Origin: Bacteroidales bacterium
Lineage (GTDB): Bacteria > Bacteroidota > Bacteroidia > Bacteroidales > Muribaculaceae
Reading direction: 5' to 3'
Length of the DNA: 64,000 nt
NCBI GenBank assembly: GCA_014800815.1
Contig: JAAVFI010000013.1
Coordinates: 1-64,000 of the forward strand
In this document: positions 42,624 through 51,948 of the stretch, in pieces
Position numbering within the stretch: position 1 is the first letter of the stretch
Layout of the letters: each line of letters starts with the position of its first letter
Notes under the pieces: model-generated
Seen by the model: only the letters and a program-made list of their open reading frames with translations
Databases searched by the model: none
What the model was told of the DNA's origin: nothing
Translations under genes and position numbers: made by a program

Positions 42624-43526
42624 ATGAAAAAACTTCTCATCACATTAGCATTCTTGGTAAGCAATTTATTAATAGTGTTTGCAGGTACGACCCCTTCTCC
42701 TGCATCTCCTGATACGCTGAAGATAATGTCGTTCAACATTCGGTTTGATAATCCGAAAGACACATGTGATCAATCGTGGAACAGCCGACGCGCGCCGATT
42801 CGGCGAATGTTTGAGGAGATACAGCCTGATGTGATAGGGATGCAAGAGCCTCGTATAGGGATGCTCGACTCGACGTATGCCCTTTTGCCCGCTTTCGAAC
42901 ACTTCAAGATAGAGGCAGACGAGAACATTTCAGACCCTCAGACAGGGAATATTGTGATATTTTATAGAAAGGCCAGGTTCGAGCCGCTTGATTCGGGCTA
43001 CTTCTGGCTCAGTGAGACTCCCGAAGAGGCATCTGTGCCGTGGAACTCTACCGACACACATTATCGTACGGCTCTTTGGATGAAACTTCGAGATCGTGAC
43101 AGCGGAAAGGAATTCTATTTCTGCACTACGCATTTCCCGTACAAGAAGGCACCTGTCGACACTGAGGTCCGGGCGCGCTGCGCATCGCTCATCGTGGATA
43201 GGATGAAGAGCCTTGCGGGTGACGACGCTGTGGTGTTCGTTACCGGAGATATGAATGCGTCGTATAGCGCCACCGACCCGCGGCGCGGGAGTATAACTCC
43301 TTTCTTCGAGAATATGCACTCGGCTCGCGAAGAAGCTGTGTTTACCAACGCGCGGTCGTCGTTCAACGGATTCGGTCGAGTTTCTCCCGAGATACGCGGC
43401 AAGAATCTTGACCACATATTTTATTTAGGCGCACGAGCTCTTTTGTTTGAAACTGTCGACTATCCCGGCTATGGAGTTCGGTGGATTTCAGATCATTATC
43501 CCATATTATGCTATTTTGAACTATGA
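42624..43526 (+). CDS. Secreted endonuclease/exonuclease/phosphatase (EEP) family protein
   Basis: A 300-residue exported metal-dependent phosphoesterase-fold protein. From MKKLLITLAFLVSNLLIVFAG it has a signal peptide; the ORF-track start 16 codons earlier is not needed. Active-site blocks of the EEP fold are complete: LKIMSFNIRFDN, DVIGMQEPR with the metal glutamate, FCTTHFPY, FVTGDMNAS and RWISDHYPIL with the catalytic histidine. Family members hydrolyse nucleic acids, sphingomyelin, inositol phosphates or other phosphodiesters. In Bacteroidetes polysaccharide loci the substrate is usually unknown. It overlaps the GH97 gene by four nucleotides. Confidence 0.85.
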   Translation: MKKLLITLAFLVSNLLIVFAGTTPSPASPDTLKIMSFNIRFDNPKDTCDQSWNSRRAPIRRMFEEIQPDVIGMQEPRIGMLDSTYALLPAFEHFKIEADENISDPQTGNIVIFYRKARFEPLDSGYFWLSETPEEASVPWNSTDTHYRTALWMKLRDRDSGKEFYFCTTHFPYKKAPVDTEVRARCASLIVDRMKSLAGDDAVVFVTGDMNASYSATDPRRGSITPFFENMHSAREEAVFTNARSSFNGFGRVSPEIRGKNLDHIFYLGARALLFETVDYPGYGVRWISDHYPILCYFEL

Positions 43527-45538
43527 AACAACGATTATTGACAGCAGCGATTGCGAGCATTCTTGCCTGCGGCGTCGCCGCTGCTTCCATGCGTGAATAT
43601 ACACTGTCTTCACCCTCGGGAATACTTCGGGCAGAAGCCGGTGTCGGTGATTCACTTACACTCAGTCTTGTAGATTCTGCAGGCAGGGTGTTGCTCTCGC
43701 CTTCTACAATAGGGCTTAAATGGATCGATAACAAAGAGTGGGGCAGAGATTGCCGTGTGAACAAGGTGCTACGCAGTAGCGCTCACGATACTATCTCTGC
43801 ACCGTTCTATAAGAAATCCCGAGTCGAAGACAGCTATAACGGCATCACATTAAAGATGAAGGACGGCTATGATGTGGAAATTCGTCTTTACGACGACGGC
43901 CTTGCCTATCGCTTCGTTAACTCCGGAGGAAAGAGAGGACAAGTGGAGTCGGAAAAGGCCGTTTACCGCCTGCCGTCCGACTGTGAAATGACTGTCCCTT
44001 ATGTGCGTAACCGCAAGAAAAAGCAGGATGCACCTTATGAGGAATTGTTCTGGAACGATATGCAGAGCCAATATACGAGTACTCCGATGTCGGAGCTTAA
44101 GAAAGGCAGACTGATGTTTACCCCACTGCTTGCCGATATGGGATATGGTGTACTTGCATTTGCCGAAGCGGACGTTGAGTCGTGGCCCGGTATGTACCTG
44201 ACAGTGTCGGACGAAGATTACACATTGGAAGGTGTATCAGCTCCTCGGCCATCTGCAATTACAGGTGGCGGACACAACGACGTGGAGCATATGGTTGTGG
44301 CACGTTGTCCATATATAGCCGAAGTTACAGGACGCCGTGTAATGCCGTGGCGTGCTTTTATATATACCCCGGATGTATGCCGCCTGCCGGAGAACGATAT
44401 GGTGTATCGGTTGGCATCGCCCTCGCGGATAGAAGATGTGTCGTGGATACAACCCGGCAAAGTCGCCTGGGACTGGTGGAACGACTGGGGAGTGTATAAT
44501 GTGGATTTCAAGGCCGGTATAAATACTCCTACATATCTCAAATTTATTGATTTCGCTGCCGGACACGGTATAGAATATGTGATAATGGATGAAGGCTGGG
44601 CCACCAAGGGTGCCAACGACCTTTTCGATATTGTGCCGGCGATAGATATGGATGCCATACTTGAACATGCTTCCGCAAAGGGTGTCGGAATAATATTATG
44701 GGCGGGCTTCCGACCTATGATAGAGAATCTTGACGAGGTATGCGAACGCTATGCTGCCAAGGGCGTCAAGGGATTCAAGATTGATTTCCTGAACCGCGAT
44801 GATCAACAGATGATTGAAGACATGTACCGTATAGCCGAGGTCTGTGCAAAGCACAAACTATTGGTCGATTTCCACGGCTGTTGCAAACCATCGGGACTCC
44901 AGCGCACGTGGCCCAACGTGGTGAACTATGAAGCTGTTTTCGGTCTGGAGCAACTGAAGTGGAGCAAACCCGATGTTGATCAGTTGACGTATGATGTAAC
45001 GCTACCATTCATCCGCAGCATTGCCGGCCCCATGGACTATACTCCCGGAGCGATGCGTAATGCCGTCCCCGGGCAGTACTACCCCTGCCGCAGCAATCCG
45101 ATGAGCCAGGGTACACGCTGTCACCAGCTTGCGGAGTTTATAGTATTTGACTCGCCGCTGACCATGATGTGCGACTCGCCCACCAACTATGAGCGAGAAC
45201 CGGAGTGTACGGCCTTCATAGCCGAAATCCCCACTACGTATGCAGATACTCGCGTTCTATGTGGCAAGCCCGGCGAGTATATCGTTATGGTGAGGGAGTC
45301 CGGCGACGGCACTTTCTATATAGGGGCGCTTACAGGCCGGGATTCGCGGAGTGCTGAAATTTCGCTTGACTTCCTGCCCGAAGGCAACTTCACAATCGAA
45401 GAATTTTCCGATGGTGTCAATGCCTCGCGTCAGGCGTCGGATTACCGACGGGTAGCCCGAACTGCCGACCGCACCCAAAGGCTGAAGATTGAAATGGCCC
45501 CCGGCGGAGGATATGCCGCCTCTATAAAACGCAACTGA
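43523..45538 (+). CDS. GH97 glycoside hydrolase, retaining type (alpha-galactosidase-like)
   Basis: A 671-residue exported enzyme (signal peptide to about residue 21) with the GH97 layout: N-terminal beta-super-sandwich, TIM barrel from about 305 to 580, C-terminal beta domain. Two clues favour the retaining subgroup typified by BtGH97b rather than inverting SusB: D421 in GFKIDFLNRDDQ at the nucleophile place, and E470 in VVNYEAVFGLEQ as acid/base. The activity of the retaining type is alpha-galactosidase or a related alpha-linked sugar. It is translationally coupled to the EEP gene upstream and probably acts in the periplasm on imported oligosaccharides. Confidence 0.9.
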   Translation: MKQRLLTAAIASILACGVAAASMREYTLSSPSGILRAEAGVGDSLTLSLVDSAGRVLLSPSTIGLKWIDNKEWGRDCRVNKVLRSSAHDTISAPFYKKSRVEDSYNGITLKMKDGYDVEIRLYDDGLAYRFVNSGGKRGQVESEKAVYRLPSDCEMTVPYVRNRKKKQDAPYEELFWNDMQSQYTSTPMSELKKGRLMFTPLLADMGYGVLAFAEADVESWPGMYLTVSDEDYTLEGVSAPRPSAITGGGHNDVEHMVVARCPYIAEVTGRRVMPWRAFIYTPDVCRLPENDMVYRLASPSRIEDVSWIQPGKVAWDWWNDWGVYNVDFKAGINTPTYLKFIDFAAGHGIEYVIMDEGWATKGANDLFDIVPAIDMDAILEHASAKGVGIILWAGFRPMIENLDEVCERYAAKGVKGFKIDFLNRDDQQMIEDMYRIAEVCAKHKLLVDFHGCCKPSGLQRTWPNVVNYEAVFGLEQLKWSKPDVDQLTYDVTLPFIRSIAGPMDYTPGAMRNAVPGQYYPCRSNPMSQGTRCHQLAEFIVFDSPLTMMCDSPTNYEREPECTAFIAEIPTTYADTRVLCGKPGEYIVMVRESGDGTFYIGALTGRDSRSAEISLDFLPEGNFTIEEFSDGVNASRQASDYRRVARTADRTQRLKIEMAPGGGYAASIKRN

Positions 45539-45546
45539 ATTACGTA
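45539..45546 (+). promoter_or_regulatory. ATTACGTA copy ahead of the anti-sigma gene
   Basis: The word begins just after the GH97 stop codon, 54 nt before the fecR start, in the only wide gap inside the first part of the locus. It may mark a second promoter for fecR-susC-susD. Function is inferred from its recurrence. Confidence 0.35.
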
Positions 45547-45599
45547 GTGCCTCGGCTACATCACTTCTCCTTGTAGAGAACCACTGTCACATTGCCATA

Positions 45600-46580
45600 A
45601 TGGATGCGAATACATTTGAGAAATTCCTGCTCGGGCGCTGTACTCCCGAAGAGCGACTTACTGTCGAAGCCTGGTTTATGAACCATATCGATAGCGAGGA
45701 GGTGGACCGCATGAGTCTCGAAATCCTCGGACGAATGTCGGCTTACCAAGACCGCAGGAAGGCTTTGGCCTCGTACAAAGTATTCCGCCGACGGATGGGA
45801 TTTCGCCGCAGGTTTACATGGAGTGCGAGATTGTTTAAAACAGCAGTAGCCGCAACTGTTCTTGTAGCAGCAGTTGTCACAGCCTACAGAGTCGGAGTCG
45901 GTACTTCCACGTCGCAGTTGCCTCAGATTCCCGACTACGCGCGTCTGGTGGCACCTTCCACAGGAATGCTTACGGCAACACTTCCCGACTCGAGCACTGT
46001 GCTTCTGCGAGCCGGAAGCCATATAGTCTTCGACAGGAGAAGTTTTAATACGAATCGCAACCTGCTGCTTTTCGGGGATGCTTATTTCGAGGTCTCTGCT
46101 GATAGCCTGCATCCCTTTACCGTTCAGTGTCGGGATGCTTCGATAGAAGTGCTGGGTACCCGCTTCGATGTAAGGTCGCATGAAGATGACTCTGAATTTG
46201 AAGTCGCGCTGTACGACGGTACGGTCAAACTAATGTCGGGCTTCAACAAACACGACGATACATTGATACTGCATCGTGGCGAAGTGGCGAAGGTCGACAA
46301 GGTCTCCGGGGCACTGAGTACTATGACAATCGATGGCCTTGATGTACCGTTGGCCGACGAGCTGCTCATGTTCATAGACAAACCGCTGGTAGATATAGTG
46401 AACACGCTTCGTCGACGCACGGGCACCAATATAGTGCTTGCCAACCGCAACCTCAGCGGCGTAAAATTCTTTGCAATATTCAACGGAGATGAAACCCCGG
46501 ATCGAATACTCTCCACGCTTGCCCTGAGCGAACCAATGACTATAAAGCGCACAGACAGCTGCACTATAGAAATAAGATAG
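45600..46580 (+). CDS. FecR-family anti-sigma factor
   Basis: A 326-residue inner-membrane anti-sigma factor. A short cytoplasmic part (residues 1-75, FLLGRCTPEERLTVEAWF) would bind the ECF sigma factor. One helix follows near 80-97 (TAVAATVLVAAVVTAYRVGVG), then the periplasmic FecR domain (LVAPSTGMLTATLPDSSTVLLRAGSHIVF, FDVRSHEDDSEFEVALYDGTVKL) and a DUF4974-like end (VDIVNTLRRRTGTNIVLANRNLSG) that should contact the SusC STN domain. The sigma factor is encoded 3 kb away on the other strand rather than next to it. Confidence 0.92.
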   Translation: MDANTFEKFLLGRCTPEERLTVEAWFMNHIDSEEVDRMSLEILGRMSAYQDRRKALASYKVFRRRMGFRRRFTWSARLFKTAVAATVLVAAVVTAYRVGVGTSTSQLPQIPDYARLVAPSTGMLTATLPDSSTVLLRAGSHIVFDRRSFNTNRNLLLFGDAYFEVSADSLHPFTVQCRDASIEVLGTRFDVRSHEDDSEFEVALYDGTVKLMSGFNKHDDTLILHRGEVAKVDKVSGALSTMTIDGLDVPLADELLMFIDKPLVDIVNTLRRRTGTNIVLANRNLSGVKFFAIFNGDETPDRILSTLALSEPMTIKRTDSCTIEIR

Positions 46581-46611
46581 TAAAATATTAACCAATTATC
46601 TTCACAATATC

Positions 46612-49600
46612 ATGAAAAAAGACGAAGAGCGCCACTCGTGGCGCATGACAGCACGAGCCTTTGCGGCTATGCTGGCTGCCTCGCTCACACTCTATGCCTC
46701 GGCTCTTGACTTCCACGTCAAGGATGCCACGGTGCGCGAATCGGTGATGCGACTGCAGCGTCAGTCGGGAATGCCGGTAACGGTGAATGCCGACAATGCC
46801 GACCTTGACCGGCGGATATCGCTTGATATGACCTCGGCAGACCCTATAGATATCCTTAAAGAAATATTCAAAGGCCAGCAGGTGGCATGCACATCGAACG
46901 ACGGTGCACTCGTTGTGCGCCGTGCTCCCGAGAACGAAAATTCTGTCAAGGCTCCGCTACCCAAGATCAGCGGTACTGTTGTAGCCGAATCCGACGGCGA
47001 GCCTCTGATAGGAGCCACCGTACTCAACAAGGCCGAGCATCAGGCCGTAGTTACGGATATCGATGGACACTTCACGATAGCCGCCAAGCCAGGCCAGGAG
47101 CTTACCGTGACATATATAGGTTTTCGCGAACAGCATATCAAGGTCGGCGCTTCGACAACACTCGATATCCGCATGGCAGAAAATTCGGAGGCCTTGACAG
47201 AGGTAGTTGTCGTAGGTTTCGGCAGCCAGAAGAAGGTGAATATCACAGGCGCGGTGAGCGTACTTGACAATGGCGAAATCAACGGGCGTCCTGTTTCTTC
47301 GACCGCACACGCTCTTCAGGGCCTGGACCCAGCTATGAACATCGGTATCAATACAGGCCGCGCATCATCAGGATATTCAATCGACATCCGCGGTACGGCC
47401 TCTCTCAACGGAGGAGAGCCTCTTATCCTTGTCGACGGTATTGAGATGCCTCTCAACCGTGTGAACCCCAACGACATCGAAACCGTGTCGATTCTTAAAG
47501 ACGCGTCGGCATCGGCCGTCTATGGCGCCAAGGCCTCGGCAGGTGTTGTACTCGTAACAACTAAAAGCGGTGCCAACCAGCGTATATCCGTAAGCTACAA
47601 CGGACGCTACGGCTGGGCCAAGAATACTACTTCTACCGATTATATCACAAGTGGTTATGACTGGGGAAAGGCCGTGGACAAGTTTAACTATATCTACACC
47701 AACCAGAAGTATCTTAAGTATGACGAGGATGACTGGGCAGAGCTCGAGGCACGCCGCTATGACAAAACAGAGCACCCCGACCGCCCCTGGGTAGTAGTTG
47801 GAGAAGACGGTAACTATAAATACTACGGCAACTTCGACTGGTATGGCTATCTATTTCGTCGCACACGTCCGCAGCAGGAGCACAACGTGTCGATTCGCGG
47901 CGGCAACGATAAGGTGAATTACTTCGTAAGCGGACGCTACTATTCGGCCGACGGCCTGATGAATATCATCAACGACCCCTTCAATTCATATAACTTCCGC
48001 ACACGTCTGAAGATCAATCTCGCCAAGTGGGCACGTTTCGATACAAATGTCAACTATTTCTATGGCAAGACCACGTGGGTAGGCTTCACCAATATAGAAA
48101 AGGCCTTTACCAATTCATCCTATGCAGGCTCGCCTCTGTTTGTGCCCCGCAACCCCGACGGCTCGATAGTGCACAGAACCGATGTAGTGAACCAGAGCGC
48201 AAGCGTATGTGCCGACTATAACCTGATGATAAACACAGGCAATAACCGTAATTCTGAGGAAAACAACGATATAGCAATCAAGAATAATCTTGAGCTTGAT
48301 CTGGCTCCGGGTCTTACCGCCCACCTCAGCTACGCCTATCGCACACATGCCTACTTCGAGACTCATCGTCGTGCCAATGCCGAGTACTCCAACGGCCCCG
48401 ACAAGTTCACAACTGTAAATACGGGCTATTTCATCAATCGTCTGGCCGAGACAGATACCCGCAGCTACCGAAATACCTTCGAGGGATATCTTGACTATAG
48501 TCATCGTTTCGGGGCAGACCACAATTTCAAGGTAATGGCAGGTGTACAGTACGATCACTACAACAAACGCTCCAAGAGCATAAGCCGCGAAGGGCTTGTG
48601 AGCGATGAACTCGATGACTTCGATCTCGCTACCGGCGAGACATACACCCTCACCGGCGGCAAGACGGCATACAAGACTCTCGGTATCTTCGGTCGCGCCA
48701 ACTATGACTATGCAGGCCGCTATCTTCTTGAGGTTTCAGCCCGTGCCGACGGTTCGTCGCGCTTCCGCAGAGGTCATCGCTGGGGTTTATTTCCCTCCGG
48801 CTCGGCCGGTTGGCGAATGAGCGAGGAAAAGTTCTGGCGCCCTTTATCTACATGGTGGAACAATGCCAAGCTCCGTGTATCGGTAGGCTCGCTCGGAAAC
48901 CAGCAGGTAGCTGACTTCCTCTTCTATGATAAAATCACCACAGGTAATTTCGCGAGTGGTTTCACATTCAACGGAATGGACCCTATGCAGTATTCCGCCG
49001 AGTCAAATCCTGTTGCCTCCGACCTTACTTGGGAAAAAGTGACCACTTATGACGTAGGTCTCGACCTTGCATTCCTCAACAACCGCCTTACCGCGAGCGC
49101 CGACTACTATGTGCGCAATACCACAGATATGATGATGCCCGGAGCCACACTCCCGGGTGTATATGGCGTCTCCGCTCCAAAACAAAATTCAGGCGATATG
49201 CGCACAAATGGTTGGGAACTCGTCCTTCGCTGGCACGACCACTTCCGCCTCGGAGCACATACACTCAACTATGGATTGAATGCATCTATCGGAGACTATA
49301 AGAGTGTTGTCACACGTATAAACAATGAAACCCGCATCATTGGCTCGCACTATAAAGGCGAGCAAGTGGGCGAAATCTGGGGCTATACCGTCGACGGCCT
49401 TTTTGCGTCCGATGAAGAGGCTGCCGCCTATCAGGAAATGGTAGACGTATCCTACTTCCTCTCACGAATCATGAGCAAAGGAGCTCCCGAGTATAAAAAA
49501 CTCGTCGGTGGCGACCCGCGCTATATAGATACCAACGGCGACGGCGTTGTCAACCGTGGCAAGAATACAGTAGACGACCCCGGCGACCGTAAAGTTATAG

Positions 49601-50172
49601 GCAACACATTGCCCCGCTACTCTTATACTTTCGGAGGAGAAGCTTCATGGCTCGGTATCGACTTCTCGATACTCTTTCAGGGCGTAGGCAAGCGCGACTG
49701 GTATCCCGGTGGTGGTTACTCCAATCTTTTCTGGGGTCCTTACTGCCGTCCTCACTCCACATTTATATCGCAGCAATTGCTCGATCAGGTGTGGAGCCCC
49801 GAGAATCCTGATGCATATTTCCCCTTCCCCCGTGGTAGTGAGGCCTTTTCATCCAACTCCAATTCAACCTACGATAATTCAAATTCCCACTACACACTTA
49901 CATCGCCCAACACCCGCTATCTGCAGAGCGTAGCTTATCTCCGACTCAAGAACGTAAGTATCGGCTACACCCTTCCGTGCCTCAAGAAATACGTGCAGCA
50001 GATACGTGTATATGTCACAGGCGAAAACCTTGCATACTGGTCGCCTCTGAAAAAGCACTGCAAGTACATCGACCCTGAAGGCGCTATATCAGGCTCTGCT
50101 CAGTATTCAAATTCAGGAGAAGTGTACAACTTCAGTAAAACTTACTCTATCGGTGTAGACATCACTTTCTAA
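46612..50172 (+). CDS. SusC-type TonB-dependent transporter with STN signalling domain
   Basis: A 1186-residue outer-membrane importer. After a signal peptide (AFAAMLAASLTLYASA) comes an STN domain (about 33-108, FHVKDATVRESVMRLQ), then a CarboxypepD_reg domain (118-200), the plug (about 205-330) with the SusC signature ILKDASASAVYGAKASAGVVLVTT, and a 22-strand barrel ending in SIGVDITF. The STN domain shows it can signal to FecR when loaded. The ligand is unknown. It starts 31 nt after fecR and lies 15 nt before susD. Length is normal for a SusC with an STN domain. Confidence 0.95.
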   Translation: MKKDEERHSWRMTARAFAAMLAASLTLYASALDFHVKDATVRESVMRLQRQSGMPVTVNADNADLDRRISLDMTSADPIDILKEIFKGQQVACTSNDGALVVRRAPENENSVKAPLPKISGTVVAESDGEPLIGATVLNKAEHQAVVTDIDGHFTIAAKPGQELTVTYIGFREQHIKVGASTTLDIRMAENSEALTEVVVVGFGSQKKVNITGAVSVLDNGEINGRPVSSTAHALQGLDPAMNIGINTGRASSGYSIDIRGTASLNGGEPLILVDGIEMPLNRVNPNDIETVSILKDASASAVYGAKASAGVVLVTTKSGANQRISVSYNGRYGWAKNTTSTDYITSGYDWGKAVDKFNYIYTNQKYLKYDEDDWAELEARRYDKTEHPDRPWVVVGEDGNYKYYGNFDWYGYLFRRTRPQQEHNVSIRGGNDKVNYFVSGRYYSADGLMNIINDPFNSYNFRTRLKINLAKWARFDTNVNYFYGKTTWVGFTNIEKAFTNSSYAGSPLFVPRNPDGSIVHRTDVVNQSASVCADYNLMINTGNNRNSEENNDIAIKNNLELDLAPGLTAHLSYAYRTHAYFETHRRANAEYSNGPDKFTTVNTGYFINRLAETDTRSYRNTFEGYLDYSHRFGADHNFKVMAGVQYDHYNKRSKSISREGLVSDELDDFDLATGETYTLTGGKTAYKTLGIFGRANYDYAGRYLLEVSARADGSSRFRRGHRWGLFPSGSAGWRMSEEKFWRPLSTWWNNAKLRVSVGSLGNQQVADFLFYDKITTGNFASGFTFNGMDPMQYSAESNPVASDLTWEKVTTYDVGLDLAFLNNRLTASADYYVRNTTDMMMPGATLPGVYGVSAPKQNSGDMRTNGWELVLRWHDHFRLGAHTLNYGLNASIGDYKSVVTRINNETRIIGSHYKGEQVGEIWGYTVDGLFASDEEAAAYQEMVDVSYFLSRIMSKGAPEYKKLVGGDPRYIDTNGDGVVNRGKNTVDDPGDRKVIGNTLPRYSYTFGGEASWLGIDFSILFQGVGKRDWYPGGGYSNLFWGPYCRPHSTFISQQLLDQVWSPENPDAYFPFPRGSEAFSSNSNSTYDNSNSHYTLTSPNTRYLQSVAYLRLKNVSIGYTLPCLKKYVQQIRVYVTGENLAYWSPLKKHCKYIDPEGAISGSAQYSNSGEVYNFSKTYSIGVDITF

Positions 50173-50187
50173 ATCTATCGTTCAGTC

Positions 50188-51948
50188 ATGAAAATCTTTA
50201 AATCAGCATATATTATCTCGGCTGCAATAGGTCTCGCAGGTATTGTATCTTCCTGCGACCTCGACCTTACTCCGGAGTCTTCGCTCAGCCCGGAGACATA
50301 TTTCCGTAAGGCAGCCGACCTCGAGCTTGCCACCAATCGCTTCTATCTGCAGGAGCCGGAGTTCGACGATATTGCAAGCGAACCGTCCGACCTCGTAGTA
50401 GACAAAGGAGCCTCCAACTCGCTTTACTACTCCAATATGCGCACAGTGCCCGGTAGTGGAGGAGGTTGGAGCTGGGGAGACCTGCGCCATATCAACTACT
50501 ATCTGGAACATTCTGTAAACTGCGAAGACATTGATGCCCGCAATCAGTACGATGCCGTGGCTCGATTCTGGAGAGCATGGTTCTATTTCAACAAGGTGAA
50601 GCGCTACGGCGATGTGCCCTGGCACAACCGTGCGCTTGGCTCTTCTGAAACAGAATTCCTCAACAAACCCCGCGACAGCCGCGCTCTGGTGGTCGACAGT
50701 ATTCTGGCCGACCTCGACTTCGCCGCAAAGTTTCTCCCCGAAAGCTCCGACGGCTTCCACCTAAATCGCTACGCTGCAGTCGCCTTCCGCTCGCGCGTCT
50801 GTCTCTACGAAGGAACATTCCGCAAGTATCACGCAGGCGATGTATTCAATCCTGACAATCTTCCCTGGCGAGAACTGCTTCAGCAAGCGGCTGAAGCGGC
50901 CGAAGAAATCATCAGCTCGAAGAAATATTCCATAGCAAAAAGCGGCAATACCCCCTATTATTCACTGTTTGTGGCAGAAGAAGCGAATACTGCTGAATAT
51001 ATATTTGCACGCAGCTACGGCGGTACGATAACCTCGGATGTAAATCTCGTTACATTTTCAGGTGGCGGCAATAAATCCGGGGCTACCAAGGCGCTCGTGG
51101 CAAGCTATCTCATGAAAGACGGCTCGCGCTTTACAGATATTCCCGGCTGGGAAACGATGGAGATTCCCGACGAATTCAAGAACCGCGACCCGCGTCTCAC
51201 TCAGACCATAGCCGGCCCCGGATTCCAGAAATGGGATACAGGAGAGAAGTTCGACTACAAGATAGTCTACTCAGAAACATGCTACCCGCTTGTAAAATGC
51301 GTGCAGGGACCTCTGAATCAGAAGTCTGCCACTCAGGATATGCCTATCATCCGCTATGCCGAAGTGCTCCTCAACTACGCCGAAGCCAAAGCCGAGCTCG
51401 AAACTCTTACACAGGAAGACCTTGAGAATAGTATCGCATTGATACGGGCTCGTGTAGGTATGCCTTGCATCGACATGGCGGCAGCTAATGCCAACCCCGA
51501 CCCCTTCCTCTGTTCGCCCGAATACGGATATGTAAATGTCACGGGTGCGAACAAGGGCGTAATCCTTGAGATTCGCCGTGAGCGTGCTATCGAACTTGTC
51601 AAGGAAGGCTTCCGTTGGCCCGACCTTATGCGTTGGCGCGAAGGACAGCGTCTTACTCACGAGTTTACCGGCGCCTACTTCAAGGGTGCGGGTGCATACG
51701 ACCTCGATGGCGACGGCAAGCAGGACTTTGCGATATATAAAGACCGACCTATCCGTGTCACAGGTGTAACTCCCAAGAAAATCGGTACGGACATATATCT
51801 GACCGACGGCGACAACTCTAAAGGTTATGTGCTCGGCGTGTATGGTATAACTCATGCCTTCAACGAAGAACGCGATTATCTTTTCCCGTTGCCTACCGAC
51901 GACATTCAGCTCTCGGGAGGAACTCTCAAGCAGAATCCCGGTTGGTGA
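50188..51948 (+). CDS. SusD-type surface glycan-binding lipoprotein
   Basis: A 586-residue surface lipoprotein that forms the lid of the SusC channel. The lipobox is IVSSC at Cys23, followed by DLDLTPESSLSPETYF. TPR-like helices and typical blocks are present: FWRAWFYFNKVKRYGDVPW, PIIRYAEVLLNYAEAKAEL, EIRRERAIELVKEGFRWPDLMRW, and the C-terminal DYLFPLPTDDIQL with NPGW. Its stop codon overlaps the GH31 start as TGATG, which suggests coupled translation. Confidence 0.95.
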   Translation: MKIFKSAYIISAAIGLAGIVSSCDLDLTPESSLSPETYFRKAADLELATNRFYLQEPEFDDIASEPSDLVVDKGASNSLYYSNMRTVPGSGGGWSWGDLRHINYYLEHSVNCEDIDARNQYDAVARFWRAWFYFNKVKRYGDVPWHNRALGSSETEFLNKPRDSRALVVDSILADLDFAAKFLPESSDGFHLNRYAAVAFRSRVCLYEGTFRKYHAGDVFNPDNLPWRELLQQAAEAAEEIISSKKYSIAKSGNTPYYSLFVAEEANTAEYIFARSYGGTITSDVNLVTFSGGGNKSGATKALVASYLMKDGSRFTDIPGWETMEIPDEFKNRDPRLTQTIAGPGFQKWDTGEKFDYKIVYSETCYPLVKCVQGPLNQKSATQDMPIIRYAEVLLNYAEAKAELETLTQEDLENSIALIRARVGMPCIDMAAANANPDPFLCSPEYGYVNVTGANKGVILEIRRERAIELVKEGFRWPDLMRWREGQRLTHEFTGAYFKGAGAYDLDGDGKQDFAIYKDRPIRVTGVTPKKIGTDIYLTDGDNSKGYVLGVYGITHAFNEERDYLFPLPTDDIQLSGGTLKQNPGW